DNA of 64,000 nucleotides. Origin: Macrotis lagotis (lineage: Eukaryota; Chordata; Mammalia; Peramelemorphia; Peramelidae). Each line of letters starts with the position of its first letter. Position 1 is the stretch's first letter. Positions 12,891 through 25,629 of the stretch are shown here, piece by piece. Under the pieces are notes generated by a model, which had not been told where the DNA came from, did not search any database, and worked only from the letters and a program-made list of their open reading frames with translations. The translations under genes were made by a program, and so were the position numbers. The stretch lies in contig NC_133666.1 of the NCBI RefSeq assembly GCF_037893015.1, positions 567,629,660 to 567,693,659 of the forward strand, given 5' to 3'.

Positions 12891-13140
12891 TAATAACAAC
12901 AACTAGCATTTCTATTTCAATTGTCAGCTAGGCACTGTGCTGAGTAAGTGTTTTTACAATTATTCTCTTTTGATCCTCACAACCTAAGGAAGTTGGTGCT
13001 TTTATTCTCCTCCATTTTACAGATGAGAAAACTGAGGTCAACAGTGAAATGTTCATGGTCTAGTAAGTGTATGGGGTTGGATTTTGTTCATTTTCCTGAC
13101 TACAGTCCTGACACTCTGTCCACATTCTGCCTATGTTGAG
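12890..13140 (+). mobile_element. MIR SINE
   Basis: Sense MIR with its CORE region in order: 'aggcactgtgctgagtaagt', 'gatcctcacaacctaaggaa', 'ttttacagatgagaaaactg', and the L2-like end. Confidence 0.8.
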
Positions 13141-13674
13141 ATGCAATGTCTAGTGTTATGCCCATATTGTTTCATCAATTTTACTTCTAGAGAAGCAAAA
13201 GACAGTCAAAAGAAACATTTTTGACGCTATACTGACACTTAAAACTGGCTAAACTGCCAGATGTTGCCATTTGGACTATTTAAAATATATTTAAGGGGGA
13301 GAGGGGAAGTGCTTTGCTTAAACTTGTTGCAAAAAAATTAAATTTTATGCAAAATAAGAATATTTAGAATCTAATTATAAGTTTGAAAGGCTTCCTTGTG
13401 AGGAAAAATACATGATTAATTCAGATTTGGCAGCATCTATTTTGAAGACTCAGAGATCATAGATTATTATGCATACATTTTATATAGTTTTATATGCATG
13501 CATCAATAGAATACTAGTGGGTTTTTATTATTCAGTCTTTGTTTTGGCATTCTTTCCCTTTCACTATTTGTCATCACCTTATCTTTCTAGTATGTCTCTT
13601 ATTACTACTCTCACTTTACAAGCATATGAATTGAAATTGAGTGAGAGAATAATGTGATAAGTCACTATCTTCAT

Positions 13675-13873
13675 TATCTCTCCTTGAGAATAATCTGGGT
13701 CCAGTGGCAAAATATGAATCAAGATGATTAGAGATGACCCTGGATACAAGTCAATCAGAGGTAAGTGATTTGCCCAAGTTCATTCAGCTAGTAATTGTGA
13801 AGAGTCTGAGGCTGGATTTGAATTCCTGTTCTCCTGGCTCCAAGACATGTGCTCTATCCACTGTGCCACCTAC
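13675..13873 (-). mobile_element. Older composite SINE, antisense (left arm of an inverted pair)
   Basis: Contains 'gatgaccctggatacaagtc', 'aagtgatttgcccaagttca' and 'gtgctctatccactgtgcca'. Its head abuts the oppositely oriented SINE that follows. Confidence 0.75.
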
Positions 13874-14133
13874 AGTGAATTCTGTCTCAGACATTTAACA
13901 CTTACTAGCTATGTGACCTTGGGCAAGTCACTTAATTCTGATTGTTTCACATGAAGGCCCATATCCATGTCTTGGTTCATATCCAGTGGAACCAGATATC
14001 TCTGGAGGAGAAAGTGAGGCTGCTGACTTAGTACAGCATTCCTTCACTCAAATACAATTTATGCGCTTGTCATGGTATCACCTCCCTGATGTTGTGGTCT
14101 ACTTCAAAAACAAAGGACAAACATCATCAACCC
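13874..14133 (+). mobile_element. Composite SINE, sense (right arm of an inverted pair)
   Basis: Contains 'tagctatgtgaccttgggca', 'tggaggagaaagtgaggctg' and the 3' end 'caaaggacaaacatcatca'. Together with the left arm it forms a head-to-head pair. Confidence 0.75.
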
Positions 14134-14144
14134 TCACTTTTTCA

Positions 14145-14350
14145 TCTATTCTACTCAGATCAGTCAATATGTTGTTCATACTTCAGACCTTTCAGTTAAC
14201 TGCCTCTCCATCTGTACTTACATTGTTCCCTAGGCTTTGCCTAGCCTCTTATATATTTTTAAAAAAGTGTAAAAGGTCAGATCAACTGTTCTTTCCCTTG
14301 GAAGGCTTCCCTGATACTCTCAAACTATGTCCTCCCCTTTTAAATTTAAG
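14145..14350 (+). mobile_element. L2 LINE fragment
   Basis: Includes 'cttggaaggcttccctgata', a recognisable L2 3'-region block. Decayed. Confidence 0.5.
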
Positions 14351-15640
14351 ATAACATTTTTCTTATACCTGTGATGCAACTATGAATGCATGTATACAGA
14401 TACACACATATGTACATATATATGCATATGATTAAATACTATATATTTGGGATGGTTGATGTTGATTGAATAGTGACTATGACATTAAAAACAAGCATCA
14501 TACATATATATATATATACATATGATTTTTATCTATCTTTAGTCATATTTAAAGGATGCAAACAGATATGTAGGAGGATGTCAACATGGTGATTGACTTT
14601 TTACTGAGATTCCCAAATTCAAGGGACTTCATTGTTTTTTATATTAAAGACATTTATAGGAAATAGAAGAGCAAAGTCATTGGGAAAAAGGAGAAACCAG
14701 CTCAAGAAAAAGAGCATGAAGGGACCATTATGGATAGCTTAAAACCATCAAACTTGACTTTAAGGCTTAGTGAATGTTACCTTCTTGCTGAAAATTAAGA
14801 AAGAGAAGTCATGGAATGCTTATGCATTATTGATCCTAGGTCAGTCAGTAGTAAAGGCAGTAAGACTTCTCCATTTTAGGTTATCTACTTCCAAGAAAAG
14901 TAGATTTTCTTCTTTAACATACTACTTTAATTTTTTTTCATATTATCTGTTTCTAAATGACAGTGGGGAGCTTGGAGCTGCTCTTTTCTTCAATGCTCAT
15001 TTTACTTCTAAAACAATATAATAAAATTTGTGTGTTAATGACATGTTAAATACTCTGCCATATATTTTAAAAGTATAGACATATTGACCAGGGAGGAGAA
15101 TGAGTCAAAATAACTCTTTTAGAATCAAAAGAAATATTTGTTCAACTGAGCAAGGGACTGAACCATGAGGAGCAAAGCAGAGTGCCAACATTTAAATTCT
15201 TAAAGCTTTGCAGATGCTACTAAATTCTTTCCCATTTGGTAGAGGAAACAATGAGGCAAAAAGAAATCTGTGATGGAGAAATAAAAGTTACCATTTGAGT
15301 AATAATGACTCAGGATTTTCATGTCATGTTTTAAAAAGAAACCACTAATATGAATAAGTGAGCAAAGGGACAATGCAAACATTCTAGTCTAAATGGGGTA
15401 GGAAGGCTTTAAATGAGTAAGTGCAGTTAATAAAGTGAAGTCACCCTATAGAATAAGCACGACAAAACTCATAAACTCCACCAGATGGTTAGACATCAAA
15501 ACAAACAAACGAACTTCCAAGCTCGAATTCATAAGATCAGAAGTCTGAATAAAAATCCTTAAAGAATATCTAAGTGGCAAAGAACCATAACTAGAAATAT
15601 GGAGATTGCTAAGTAATTTGCTTTAAGAATTATATTTTCA
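14351..15640. other. Intergenic, nothing recognised
   Basis: AT-rich with short TA and CA tracts at 14400-14525. No gene and no clear repeat. Confidence 0.4.
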
Positions 15641-15644
15641 ATAG

Positions 15645-15790
15645 TTTAAATGTAAGCTCCATGGGGTCAAGAATGGTTGTCTTTATTTCCACGGTGCCTA
15701 AAATAGTACTCAATACTTCACTAACACAGTGACTGTCATATAATAGACACTTAAATGCTTTTTGACTGGAGTTGGTTTGCTTACAGTAAA
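15645..15790 (+). mobile_element. L2-type LINE tail
   Basis: 'aatgtaagctccatggggtc' followed by 'ataatagacacttaaatgct' is the standard L2-type 3' end. Confidence 0.7.
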
Positions 15791-16525
15791 TGCTTTATAG
15801 GCATTCCTGAAATTAAATTGAAACTGAAAAGAAAATATCCATTTAAATTTCTCATCAAGTTCAGCATTCATATTGAATTTAATCCTTTCAGACCATGTTA
15901 ATTATTTTCTCTAAACATGTTTTGTCTTTTTTTTTTTAAATCTCAGTGTTCCTTCTTTACATATAGAAGAATAAGGTCAGTTAAAATGTTGTAAACAGGA
16001 AGTTTTTCAGAGTCCCTTAGAGAAAATCAATTATTTTAGATTCCAAAGGTAAAATGTATCTGTTTAGCAAAGATTTTGTTCTGTGGATGCAATTGTAATG
16101 TCTGATCTCATTCTATAAATAGCATCATTTATTTCCTTTCAATACTAAGGTTGTGTTTTGTAATTTCATCGGATGTGCATAATACATTGCCTTTGATACC
16201 ATTCCTGTGGGAAAGACATTTTTATCTGAATGAGTGATTCCTATTCATCACTTGCCACATTTAAACTTCTCTCAAGGTTCTTCCCCCAGACTCACTTCTC
16301 TTTTCCCTTTCAACAGAGTTGATATTCAAGTATTGTTCTCACTTCATACTTTCACTTTGTATTGATAGGAAGCATTTTATTCATAGACAACAAATGTAAA
16401 CATCTAGCTTTTAAAGTCTGTTATAATCTGTCCCCAATATATATTTTCAGTTTCAATCTATATTATTGCTTCCCAAATTTGACATCTGGACAAATAGACC
16501 TTCCCATTATTTCTCACACATAGCA
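15791..16525. other. Intergenic, nothing recognised
   Basis: No gene-like frame and no nameable repeat, except L2-like words toward the right end. Confidence 0.35.
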
Positions 16526-16529
16526 TTCT

Positions 16530-16675
16530 ATCTATTATCTCCCCATTGATTATCTCATGCCTGGAATGCATTCCCTTCTTACCTTCACCTCATGGAATTC
16601 CACTCTTCTTTCAGGGCTTACCTTAAGTACCACTTTCAACAGATAGCCCTGCCTTTCCTATTTAGCTACATTATA
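16530..16675 (+). mobile_element. L2 LINE fragment
   Basis: 'atgcctggaatgcattccct' and 'tttcagggcttaccttaagt' match the L2 3' coding end. Confidence 0.6.
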
Positions 16676-16678
16676 GGG

Positions 16679-16681
<3 letters not shown>

Positions 16682-16733
<52 letters not shown>

Positions 16734-16750
16734 TGTGTGTATGTGTGGGT
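16682..16750. repeat. (TG)n microsatellite
   Basis: About 24 uninterrupted TG units and then imperfect repeats. Confidence 0.95.
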
Positions 16751-16904
16751 GTATTGTGAGTGTATAGAACTTTCTCCTCATTGGTGGACATCAATGCCAT
16801 GTACCTCATGCAGATGCTGGGATCAATGGAATTTGGGAATTAGGTTACATATGTGTATTTATACCTTGAGAATTTACTTTATTCCATTTTTTGTTGCTGA
16901 GTAG

Positions 16905-17880
16905 TATTTTTGTGGAGGAACAATAATAGCAATAACTTATCACTGGAAAAAATAACAAAATTCTTTTGGAAAAAACAAAAGATAAAGTATCTCAAGAGAC
17001 AATATAAAAAACAAATAAGGGGGCCAGTAAAAATAAGGATCTCAAACTGTACTCAAAGCATCATTGATCAAAATCATTTGATACTTGATGAAAATTAGAA
17101 AAGTAAATCAGTGGAAAAGGTCAGGTACACAAGATTATGAAGGAAACAAAACTAGTGGTATAGAATTAAATAAATGTAAGAGCATCAAATAAAGATATTT
17201 ATATTTTATTAAAAATTTATATTTTATGTATCTTTATGCCAAGAAACCTTAAAAGGAGAGACATAAATTATGTTTAGAAGACCATCTGATGCTATATACT
17301 ACAAAAACCTCTAAATGACTACATAACCTAAATATAAATATCATCAAACAATTTAGAAAAGAATGAAATTAGATCTAAAAAATTAACCATGGATAGGAAA
17401 AAGTTCTTGATAAAACAAGAGATATAAACATAAAAAGATAATGCATAGTTTTGATTATATAAGGTTAAAATTTCTTATACAATCAAATGAATTCAATTAG
17501 AATTAGAAGAGAATTAGAAGATAAACAGTTATCAATTTCTCTGACAAAGGTCTAATATCCAAGATCTGCAGAGAATTGATAGAGATATATAAGAACATGG
17601 AACATTTACCAACATATAAAAGCAAGAAAAATTTTAAAACAAGAGATTCAAGTTATGATAAACCATATGAAAAATGCTCCAGAACACTAAGAAAAATAGA
17701 AATTCATATTACTATAACTCTGAGGCTCCACTCATTCCAGTTAAATTAGCAAGGTTGATAAGAGAGGAAATTAAAAATTACTGAAGGAATTATTGAAGGC
17801 CAGTAATACCATTGCACTCTTTGTGAAGTTGTGCAATGGTTCAACAATTCTGAAAATTAATTTTGAACTTAAGAACACTG
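16905..17880 (+). mobile_element. L1 LINE ORF2 C-terminal fragment
   Basis: The frame at 16910-17098 has L1 ORF2 C-terminal features (SLEKITKFFWKK, then a conserved basic stretch). It continues with decayed sense L1 sequence ('aaaagttcttgataaaacaa', 'atgaaaaatgctccagaaca'). Non-functional. Confidence 0.7.
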
Positions 17881-17882
17881 AA

Positions 17883-18033
17883 GGACAGCTAGGTGGTGAA
17901 GTGGATAGAACACCGACTCTGGAGTCAGGAGGACCTGAGTTCAAATCCGACCTCAGACACTTAATAATTACCTAGCTGTGTGACTTTAGGCAAATCACTT
18001 AACCCCATTGCCTTGCAAAAACTAAAAAAAAAA
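17883..18033 (+). mobile_element. Young marsupial SINE
   Basis: Near full-length sense copy from 'ggacagctaggtgg' to 'ttgcaaaaactaaaa'. No clear target duplication was found. Confidence 0.85.
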
Positions 18034-18688
18034 TCACTTAAAAACAATTTGCATATCCCTGTATGCCTGATTAGATCAAAGATAGACAAGACTCATTTTG
18101 GCATGTGAAAATTAACATTTTCTGTTTCCTGATTTTTATTTATTATTTTAAATATATATATACATATATATATATATAATAGGTTAGTTTTTCAATTAAG
18201 ATGTATTTATGCTTTGTCTCTCACCTTCATTTAAAAAACAGAAAAAAATCCTTGTAACAAATATTTAGTCAAGAAAAATAAAAACCATAATAGCCATGTT
18301 CAAAAAAATGTGCCTCCTTCTGCATATTCAGTCCATCATCTATTGGTCAGGAAATGGGGAACATTATAATTGGTCTTCTGGAATTATGATTGAATACTAC
18401 ATTAATCAGGGTTCAAAAGCTTTTGAAAAATTGTTCATGTCTACAATGTATATGTCATGGTACAAATTCTTCTAATTCTGATCACTTCTCTTTACATCAG
18501 TTCATACAACTACTCCCAGATTATCTGGAAATAGTCCCTTTCATAATTCCTTACAGTCCAATAACATTCCACTATATTTACGTACCATAATTTGTTCAGT
18601 CTTTTTCCAATTGATAAGCAATTGCTTAATTTTCTTTTCTATATTGTGACAAAAAGAACCATTATAAATATGTTACATAGAGGATCTT

Positions 18689-18842
18689 TTTTTTTTTAGG
18701 TTTTTGCAAGGAAATGGGGTTAGGTGACTTGCCCAAAGTCACACAGCTTGGTAATTATTAAGTGTCTGAGGTCAAATTTGAACTCAGGTCCTCCTGACTC
18801 CAGGACCAGTGCTCTATTCACTGCACCACCCAGCTGCCCTGG
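18689..18842 (-). mobile_element. Young marsupial SINE, antisense
   Basis: Full reverse complement of the tRNA-derived SINE, with a short target duplication GGATCTT at 18682-18688 and 18843-18849. Confidence 0.85.
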
Positions 18843-19291
18843 GGATCTTCTTTAATTTTTCTTTTTTCATTTTGGAGGATATGCCTAAGATTAGTATGGT
18901 TCTAAGGGTATGCAGAATTTAGTAATTTTTTTTGGATCAAGTAACAAGTTGATTTTTAGAATGGCTGTATAAGTTCACCTCTCAACAAGTAATATATATA
19001 TTCCTCTTTTCTTGTAGCACCTCCAACATTTGTGATTTTCTTTTTTGTGTGTGATTTTTTGGGGGTCAGTTTTGTCAGTCTAATGGGTGTGACATTGAAT
19101 TCCATTCCTATTGAGCATTAAATCTATCAATGAATTTATGTAGGTGTTTTTTTTATAAAATTAATGCTACTTGACCATGAACAATGAAAATATATCAAAT
19201 TATCTCACTCATATGTTGTTTCACTAAAGGGTATTAATTATTGATAAATATATTTATATATATACATACATACATAAACACAGTCATATAT

Positions 19292-19293
<2 letters not shown>

Positions 19294-19345
<52 letters not shown>
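19294..19345. repeat. (CA)n(TA)n microsatellite
   Basis: About 16 CA units followed by about 10 TA units. Confidence 0.95.
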
Positions 19346-20200
19346 GAAAAATGAATACAAGTTTTAAGTGTCTTAATAGAATAACTCCCAAGATATTTTA
19401 TATATTTTGTGGTTATTTTAATTGGATTTCCTTTTCTATTATTTCCTCCTGGGAATTTGCTATTGTTACTGGTGACTTTATTGATTTATTTTGCATCCTG
19501 CTATTTTAGTTTCCTTGCAGATTCTCAGTGGTGTTCTAAGGAAACTGTCACACTATTTGAAAAGAGTGAAAATATTGAATTACGTTTTCAATATTTATTC
19601 CTTTTTTATTTAGTTTCATTGTATTGACTGGCATTTTTAGAATTTTCAAATATAATGTGAAAAAGAACATTCATTAATTTTGTCTGTACAGAAACCAATC
19701 ATTTATCAAATCCCTTGCAATTTGACTTTTGACACTCATGAGCTAATACTGCTCTCTTGAAGGTTAGTATTAGCAATGATATTTTAAGAGCTAAATTTGA
19801 TGATCTTTTCTTAGTCTTAGTCTTAATTCATCTTGACCTCTCAGTACTAATATATATATATATATAAATATATATTTCTCCTTCTGCCTGAATTCCCAGT
19901 TTACCTTGAATTATCAGGACACTGCTCTCTTCTGTTTTCCTCCAACTTATCTGATGACTCTTTTTTTGCTGAATCATCATCTATCCTGGTTTATAAGGAA
20001 GAGTATTACTCAAGGTTGTGTCATCATACCTCTCCAACTGTTTTCTTTTCTTTATCAGTGATTTTATCTATCATAGTCTCAGTTATCATCTCTAATCCCT
20101 ATAATCAAACCTTATTGTTTCTACAGTTCTAATACATTAATAATTGCCTTTTGAATATCTCCAACTGAATGTCCTATAGGCATATGAAACTCATCATTTT

Positions 20201-20394
20201 TATTTTATTTTATTTTTATTTATTTGTGTGTTTATTTATTTGTTTGTTTATTTATTTTTGCAAGGCAATGGGGTTAAGTGGTTTGCCCAAGACCACACAG
20301 CTAGGTAATTATTAAGTCTCTGAGGCCAGATTTGAACTCAGGTACTCCTGACTCCAGGGCTGGTGCTCTATCCACTGCACCACCTAGCTGCCCC
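20201..20394 (-). mobile_element. Young marsupial SINE with a long tail, antisense
   Basis: The antisense SINE body begins at about 20255 and is preceded by a T-rich tail of about 55 bp made of TTTAT and TTTG units. A perfect 16-bp target duplication, TGAAACTCATCATTTT, lies at 20185-20200 and 20395-20410. Confidence 0.95.
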
Positions 20395-20781
20395 TGAAAC
20401 TCATCATTTTCAAAACAAAACTTATTCTATTTTCCTCTATCTATTCTATTTCCTCTAATCTATGTTGAATTTATAAACCAATCTTCCTAAAACATGTTTG
20501 AGCATTTCTTTTGCTTTTTTCCCTCAAGAATCTTCATCAGTTCACTATAATTTCCATAGTAAAATTCATTTGGAGACAATTCTTGAAGTGGTTAGATCAA
20601 ATACTCACAGGAATTTCAGAGTAGATTTATAAGAATCACCATCTGCATAACATTTGACTATTTTCACATTACTGTCCTAGATATGTAGATTCCTTTTCCT
20701 CATCTAAATATTATTGCACATATTTTAAACTGACCATTAGGTTCTAAGTCTTGAGCTTACATATACACAAAGATAGACATA

Positions 20782-20803
20782 CAGACAGACAGACAGACAG
20801 ACA

Positions 20804-20846
<43 letters not shown>

Positions 20847-20854
20847 CACACACA
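20782..20854. repeat. (CAGA)n(CA)n microsatellite
   Basis: CAGA units pass into a long CA run. Confidence 0.95.
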
Positions 20855-21059
20855 GAGTCAGTACCTGGGTTCAAATTCCATTTTTTCTACTAAGCTACCT
20901 ATGTGAGTTGGGCAAGTTATTTAATTTCCTTTGGTTACAGTTTATCTGTACTTTAAAATGAGGAGATGAACCAATAATCTTTAAAATCTCTTTCTGCCTA
21001 ACTTTCCTAATAAGAATGACTTCACAAAATTTGACAATTGTGAATCAATGATGGTATTA

Positions 21060-21250
21060 TTGGGTGGAATCAAAGAATTTGAAAGTAAGAAAGGCCTTAA
21101 GCAATTACTTACTTTAATTCAAACTTGAAAATAATTCCCACTATAAAATATCTGAGAAGGGGGTGATCTAGTCTCTGCTTTAATACCTTCAAAAGGGGAA
21201 CTTCATTACTTTTGGAGAGAGCCTGTTTTGCTTTTAGATAGCTCATTCAA
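21060..21250 (-). mobile_element. L3/CR1 LINE tail, antisense
   Basis: The order 'gaaaggccttaagcaatt', 'gtgatctagtctctgcttta', 'ggggaacttcattacttttg' parallels the reverse complement of the L3/CR1 3' end. Confidence 0.5.
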
Positions 21251-21259
21251 TAAACTCTA

Positions 21260-21660
21260 CTGTCTCTCCAGTATCTTATCTTCAAGATCAAATATAAGAT
21301 TCTATATTTGTCATTCAATATCCTTTATAATCTGGGCCTTTCCTACTTTCTCAGTCTTTTTACATTTTATTCCCGTAATATACTCTTCCATCCATTGGTA
21401 CTGAGCTCTGTATTGTTTGTCATACTAAACACTGTATCTTCTGACTGCAGACATTTTCATTGACTGTCTCTTCATGCCAGTAATTCCCTCAAGTATTTTC
21501 CCCAGGATAAATGTTTCTGGTTCATTCAATCAATTCTTATGTGACATGACATTAGTGCCCTCTCCATCCTGTTTGCACTCATCTGGGCATTTTCCAATTT
21601 TCCAATGTTTATTTTCACATTAGATTCATTTTATGATGTAATTGAATAAAGATCCCTCAA
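21260..21660 (+). mobile_element. L2 LINE 3' region
   Basis: 'caatatcctttataatctgg' and 'cattgactgtctcttcatgc' fit sense L2 sequence. Decayed. Confidence 0.5.
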
Positions 21661-22850
21661 GTGAGATCTCTTATGGAAATATGATATCCATGAATAAATG
21701 ATAAGTTGCCCTAGTTTTGAACTTTAAAAAAATTTCAGTAATTTATATGTAAAACCATCTAACTTTGAGTGACAATGAAACTAGTGACTAATGATAATAA
21801 GAAGTATTTTTCTGTGTTAATAGCTTCAGTTTTATCATCTACTCTTGCTAGTTAAGTTTTATGTCAGATAAATTGTTTTTAAGGTTGAGGTACTTTACTC
21901 CCACACTCAACTCAGTTTCCTTTCAGCTCAGTCTCTGTCCCTCACCTAGTGAAGGTAAGGTCTGATAGAGCAGAGCAACTCTAAAGAACTGAAAATGGAA
22001 AAAAAGAGGACATGGGGAGGAAAAGATAAAGTCTGTTATCATTCAGTCATCAGTGTCCTTATATAGCCCTGATAGAAGAGCACATTTTCACACTTGAGAG
22101 AACTCCTTCAATAGTGTGACTTCAACTATGTAACCAGAACTTGTTTCTACCATCAAGGAAAGTTATTACATTTGAATTTTTATACATCCATCTGTCCATC
22201 CATGAATTTATCTATCCATATATCCATCCATTCAGAAACATTTACTGATGGCCTACTCCACGTTAAGTAGAATGATGCCTCATATGAAATCTGTAATACT
22301 ATTCAGTTTCTTGAAAGAGCACTCAGGTTAAATTATTTCTATATTAAATTTCTTCGCATTTATTTGAGAAAGCACCTTTGGTTCTGAGTACATTAGGGGA
22401 TTAGGTTTGTAATAAAGGGGAACAATTTTATTATTCACATATCAAATGTTATATTTTAGAGGTATAATTTGATTTCTATTATATCCCCAATGGTGCTGTG
22501 AATAGAATCTTCTTCTGGAGTTAGAAAGTCTCATTTCCCACCTTCCAACTTGGTCTCAGCTGGTCTAGCTGTGTGAAAGGGAGAGATGTACAACTTTGGT
22601 TTGAATAAAAGAGAGGGAAGGTTACCCAGGATCAATTAATTTAGTATCATCAAATCCAGTTAATCCACAAAAATGTATTAAGAGCCTCACTTTTGCCAGG
22701 TGCTAAGAATAAAAAACAAAACAAATACTTTCCATAATTTCAAAGATATTGAATTATATATAAAGAGATAATGTGTATATATCATTCCTTGGAAGGAAAC
22801 TAGGGAGAGGAATCAGTGCCATTCAGTAAATCATGTGTGGCATTTGGTAT
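21661..22850. other. Intergenic, little recognised
   Basis: Short (CCAT)n-like imperfect repeats occur at about 22183-22250, running into an L2-like antisense start ('catttactgatggcctactc'); another such start lies near 22660-22700. No gene. Confidence 0.4.
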
Positions 22851-22852
22851 GC

Positions 22853-23020
22853 TTGGCAGCTAGGTGGCACAGTGACTAAAGTACTGGGCAAGTCACTTAA
22901 CCCTGTTTGCAACAGTTCCTTCATCTGTCAAATAAGCTGAAGAAGTAAATGACACATCACTCCAGTATCTTTGCCAAGAAAATCCGAATGGGGTTCACAA
23001 AGATGATTGAATAACAATAC
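22853..23020 (+). mobile_element. CORE-type SINE with an internal deletion
   Basis: The head 'ggcagctaggtggcacagtg' jumps to 'tgggcaagtcacttaaccct', then the 3' block 'cactccagtatctttgccaa'. Confidence 0.7.
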
Positions 23021-23389
23021 AAATTTTCCATACTGTGTGCTTTGAGATCTAATGCATTATCTCTGCTAACCTTTGTTTAGACAGTATGGACTATCTAAAA
23101 TTATCTACTTGTAACACTGGTAAGGTGGCATCTGAAAGACTGTTCTTTCTTCCTTTTTGGAAAGGGTAGAATTTAATCTTATATAGGCTTTGTCATCTAG
23201 GTTTCATTTAGTCTACAACCTCCTCTTCTTCCTTTCTCATATGGGCTCTGGAGATGTTAATAAATCACTTCTGTTGCAATAACCCACTTTCAAACTTTTA
23301 GCTATGCAATGACTTTTAGATCACTTTCTCTCCTATTTAATGGACTTTATAACAGATAAAACTTTACTAATATAATCATAATATCCCAG

Positions 23390-23830
23390 AACCTCTAGTT
23401 AGACAGCATTTTAGAGTAAGTAGATGTTTGACTTGAAATCATCAAGACCTGGGCTCAACTTCTACCTTTGACATTTAGTATCTGGACGATTCATTTAAAC
23501 TCATTTAAGGTCTGTTTCCTCATCTGTAAAATAAAATGCTTGTAAAAAATAGAAACCCAATGGTATCTAAAATCCCTTTCAGTTCTAAATCTCTATACTT
23601 TAAATTTCATTTATGTGGAAGAGTAGCATGTTATATGGGAAAGAATGCTTGGTCTACAGTGAGAACATCTGGATTAGGCTCTCAATTTCAGTATTTACTA
23701 GTTTAGGGATTCTGAATGAGTCAAGTAATCCCTTGGAATTTCAATTTCCTAATCTGTTTACTAAGGTCATTGTTATTATAATACCTCCCCTACATGATTG
23801 ATGTGAAGGGAGTACTATGTAAAATGATGG
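23390..23830 (+). mobile_element. Two decayed MIR/CORE-type SINEs
   Basis: One lies at about 23390-23600 ('tttcctcatctgtaaaataa'), the other at about 23605-23830 ('tttcctaatctgtttactaa'). Confidence 0.5.
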
Positions 23831-25400
23831 GTACATGCTAATTATTTTTGTCATGTTTTTTGAGTTTTTATCAGAACTTTTTACCTAGGTCCCTTGTCTA
23901 GTTAATTCTTTCAGAAAAATAAATGTTTATTATTATACTTTGAAAAAGTATGAAGTGAGGAAGCCTTTCCTTGTCTAAGAAACAATTTTGAACATAGATA
24001 AGGAATATGTCAGCAATGAGAGAACAAGGTGAATTTTTTCTAATTGGCTTATAAATACATCCTTTTCACATTCTTAATTGAACAAAGATTTGATGAAAGT
24101 AATGATGCTTTAGCAAATCCTTTGAAATCACATTATCTCTTTCTGTTCACTCTGAAGATTCTGTATTGGATTAAACTTGTTTCTGGAGGTCTGGATTTTT
24201 TTTTTTTGGTAATTTGTGTGGGTAACTATGTAATATTTTTCTCAAACCCAGGAACAGAATAATTATAGATTCATATATTCATCTTAGGTCTACTTCCACT
24301 TATTCGCTCAGAAAATGTTAAATATTTTGCCCACTCATTCTTTCAAAATTAAATATTCTGTCTTGAACATGGAAGAATCTATTGGTGTACATATAAGGGC
24401 TTTTTTGTTTTGAAATTATTCTTGGCTAGAATTCACAGATTGAAGAATTAGCCCATGGAAACAAAGAAACTATGGCTGCAGCAATGACAAAAATAAATTT
24501 TTAATTTTACTTTTCCACTCTGAGGAGTGTTATTTTGTCTCCTCCTCCTCCTTCTTCTCTTTCTTCTTCTCCTCCTCCTTCTCTTGTTTCTCCTCCTTTT
24601 CCTCTTCCTTTTCCTTCTCCTTTTCTTTCTCCCTTTCTTTCTTTTTCTTGTCATAACTTGTGGTCAAGGTGCTGTTATTTTATGCTTTAAAGCATGGTCT
24701 GTTTAAATGAGTTTAGCACTGAGTATGGTTCCCATAGCAACTCTAACTGTCTCTCTTTGCACATGCTGCATTTGGTATTAGTTGACAATAATAATTATAG
24801 ACCACAGTAAGATAAAACATTGCAGTGTGGAGACATATATAAAGACAGGGTTTCTAGAAAACTAGCCTAGTGCAGAGAAACTGAAGTGGCTCATCAAGCC
24901 AGATTTGATTGTCTTATTAGAAAGCTGATAAAAAGTGTTGGGATACATGTAAGATGAATCTGTGGATGTAGGCTATTGTTGGAATCAATCAAGAACATCT
25001 CCTCCCCCACACTTTTCTTCTAGACTTTTTTTTTAGTCTTAATTTTCCAGGTATCTTTTCCCATTTTTTTTCACTGCCTTTGAAGATTGTCTATGAATTA
25101 ATTGGATTGTTGCTTATATAAGTATAGACCATTTGATATTATGAGACAGAATAGTTTTGAAAGTATATATATATATAAATTATTCTATATTTCTATAGGT
25201 AAGAAAAAGCCCTACTGCAACTCTGATAATCCTTTCCTCCAAGACCTAATACCATTTTAGAAGAATGATTATTATATCTCTAAGATTTGCTTTTTTAAAA
25301 GAAGTTTTTGTAGTGAGTTATGGAACAAGAAAGGGATTAACATAAACTTTAAAAATCATTTTGTCTATTATTAGAAATTTGTAACACATTTTATTAATGA
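23831..25400. other. Intergenic with a pyrimidine-rich tract
   Basis: 24538-24650 is an almost pure C/T tract of CTC, CTT and CTTTC units on the plus strand. The Arg/Lys-rich minus-strand frame across it is a composition artefact. Otherwise nothing is recognised. Confidence 0.6.
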
Positions 25401-25402
25401 AA

Positions 25403-25406
<4 letters not shown>

Positions 25407-25456
<50 letters not shown>
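25407..25456. repeat. (TA)n microsatellite
   Basis: About 25 TA units. Confidence 0.95.
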
Positions 25457-25459
<3 letters not shown>

Positions 25460-25629
25460 TAATATACACTACTGCTCCTACATCTGTATTGAACAGCTGT
25501 GCTTCCAGCTTAAAAATGAAAGGGATGGAAATTAACTAGTTTCACCTGTTCTTCATTAGATACTATTTTTATCATGTTATTCTCTTCCAGAAGAACCCAC
25601 AGTATATCCAATTTGCTGGTTGAAGGATT

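Larger units (their letters stand above)
18090..19760 (-). mobile_element. L1 LINE, antisense
   Basis: Parallels 5.9-7.8 kb block by block: 'ttccaatagataagcaattg'-like sequence near 18607, 'cacctctcaacaagta' near 18975, 'gtcagtctaatgggtgtgac' near 19074 and 'ggatttccttttctattatt' near 19424. Interrupted by a SINE and by a CA/TA microsatellite. Confidence 0.65.

Noticed and set aside
16683..16904. Cys/Val repeat frame on the plus strand
   Set aside because: It is a TG microsatellite read as codons.
24448..24654. Arg/Lys-rich minus-strand frame that looks like a basic protein
   Set aside because: It is the translation of a pyrimidine microsatellite tract.
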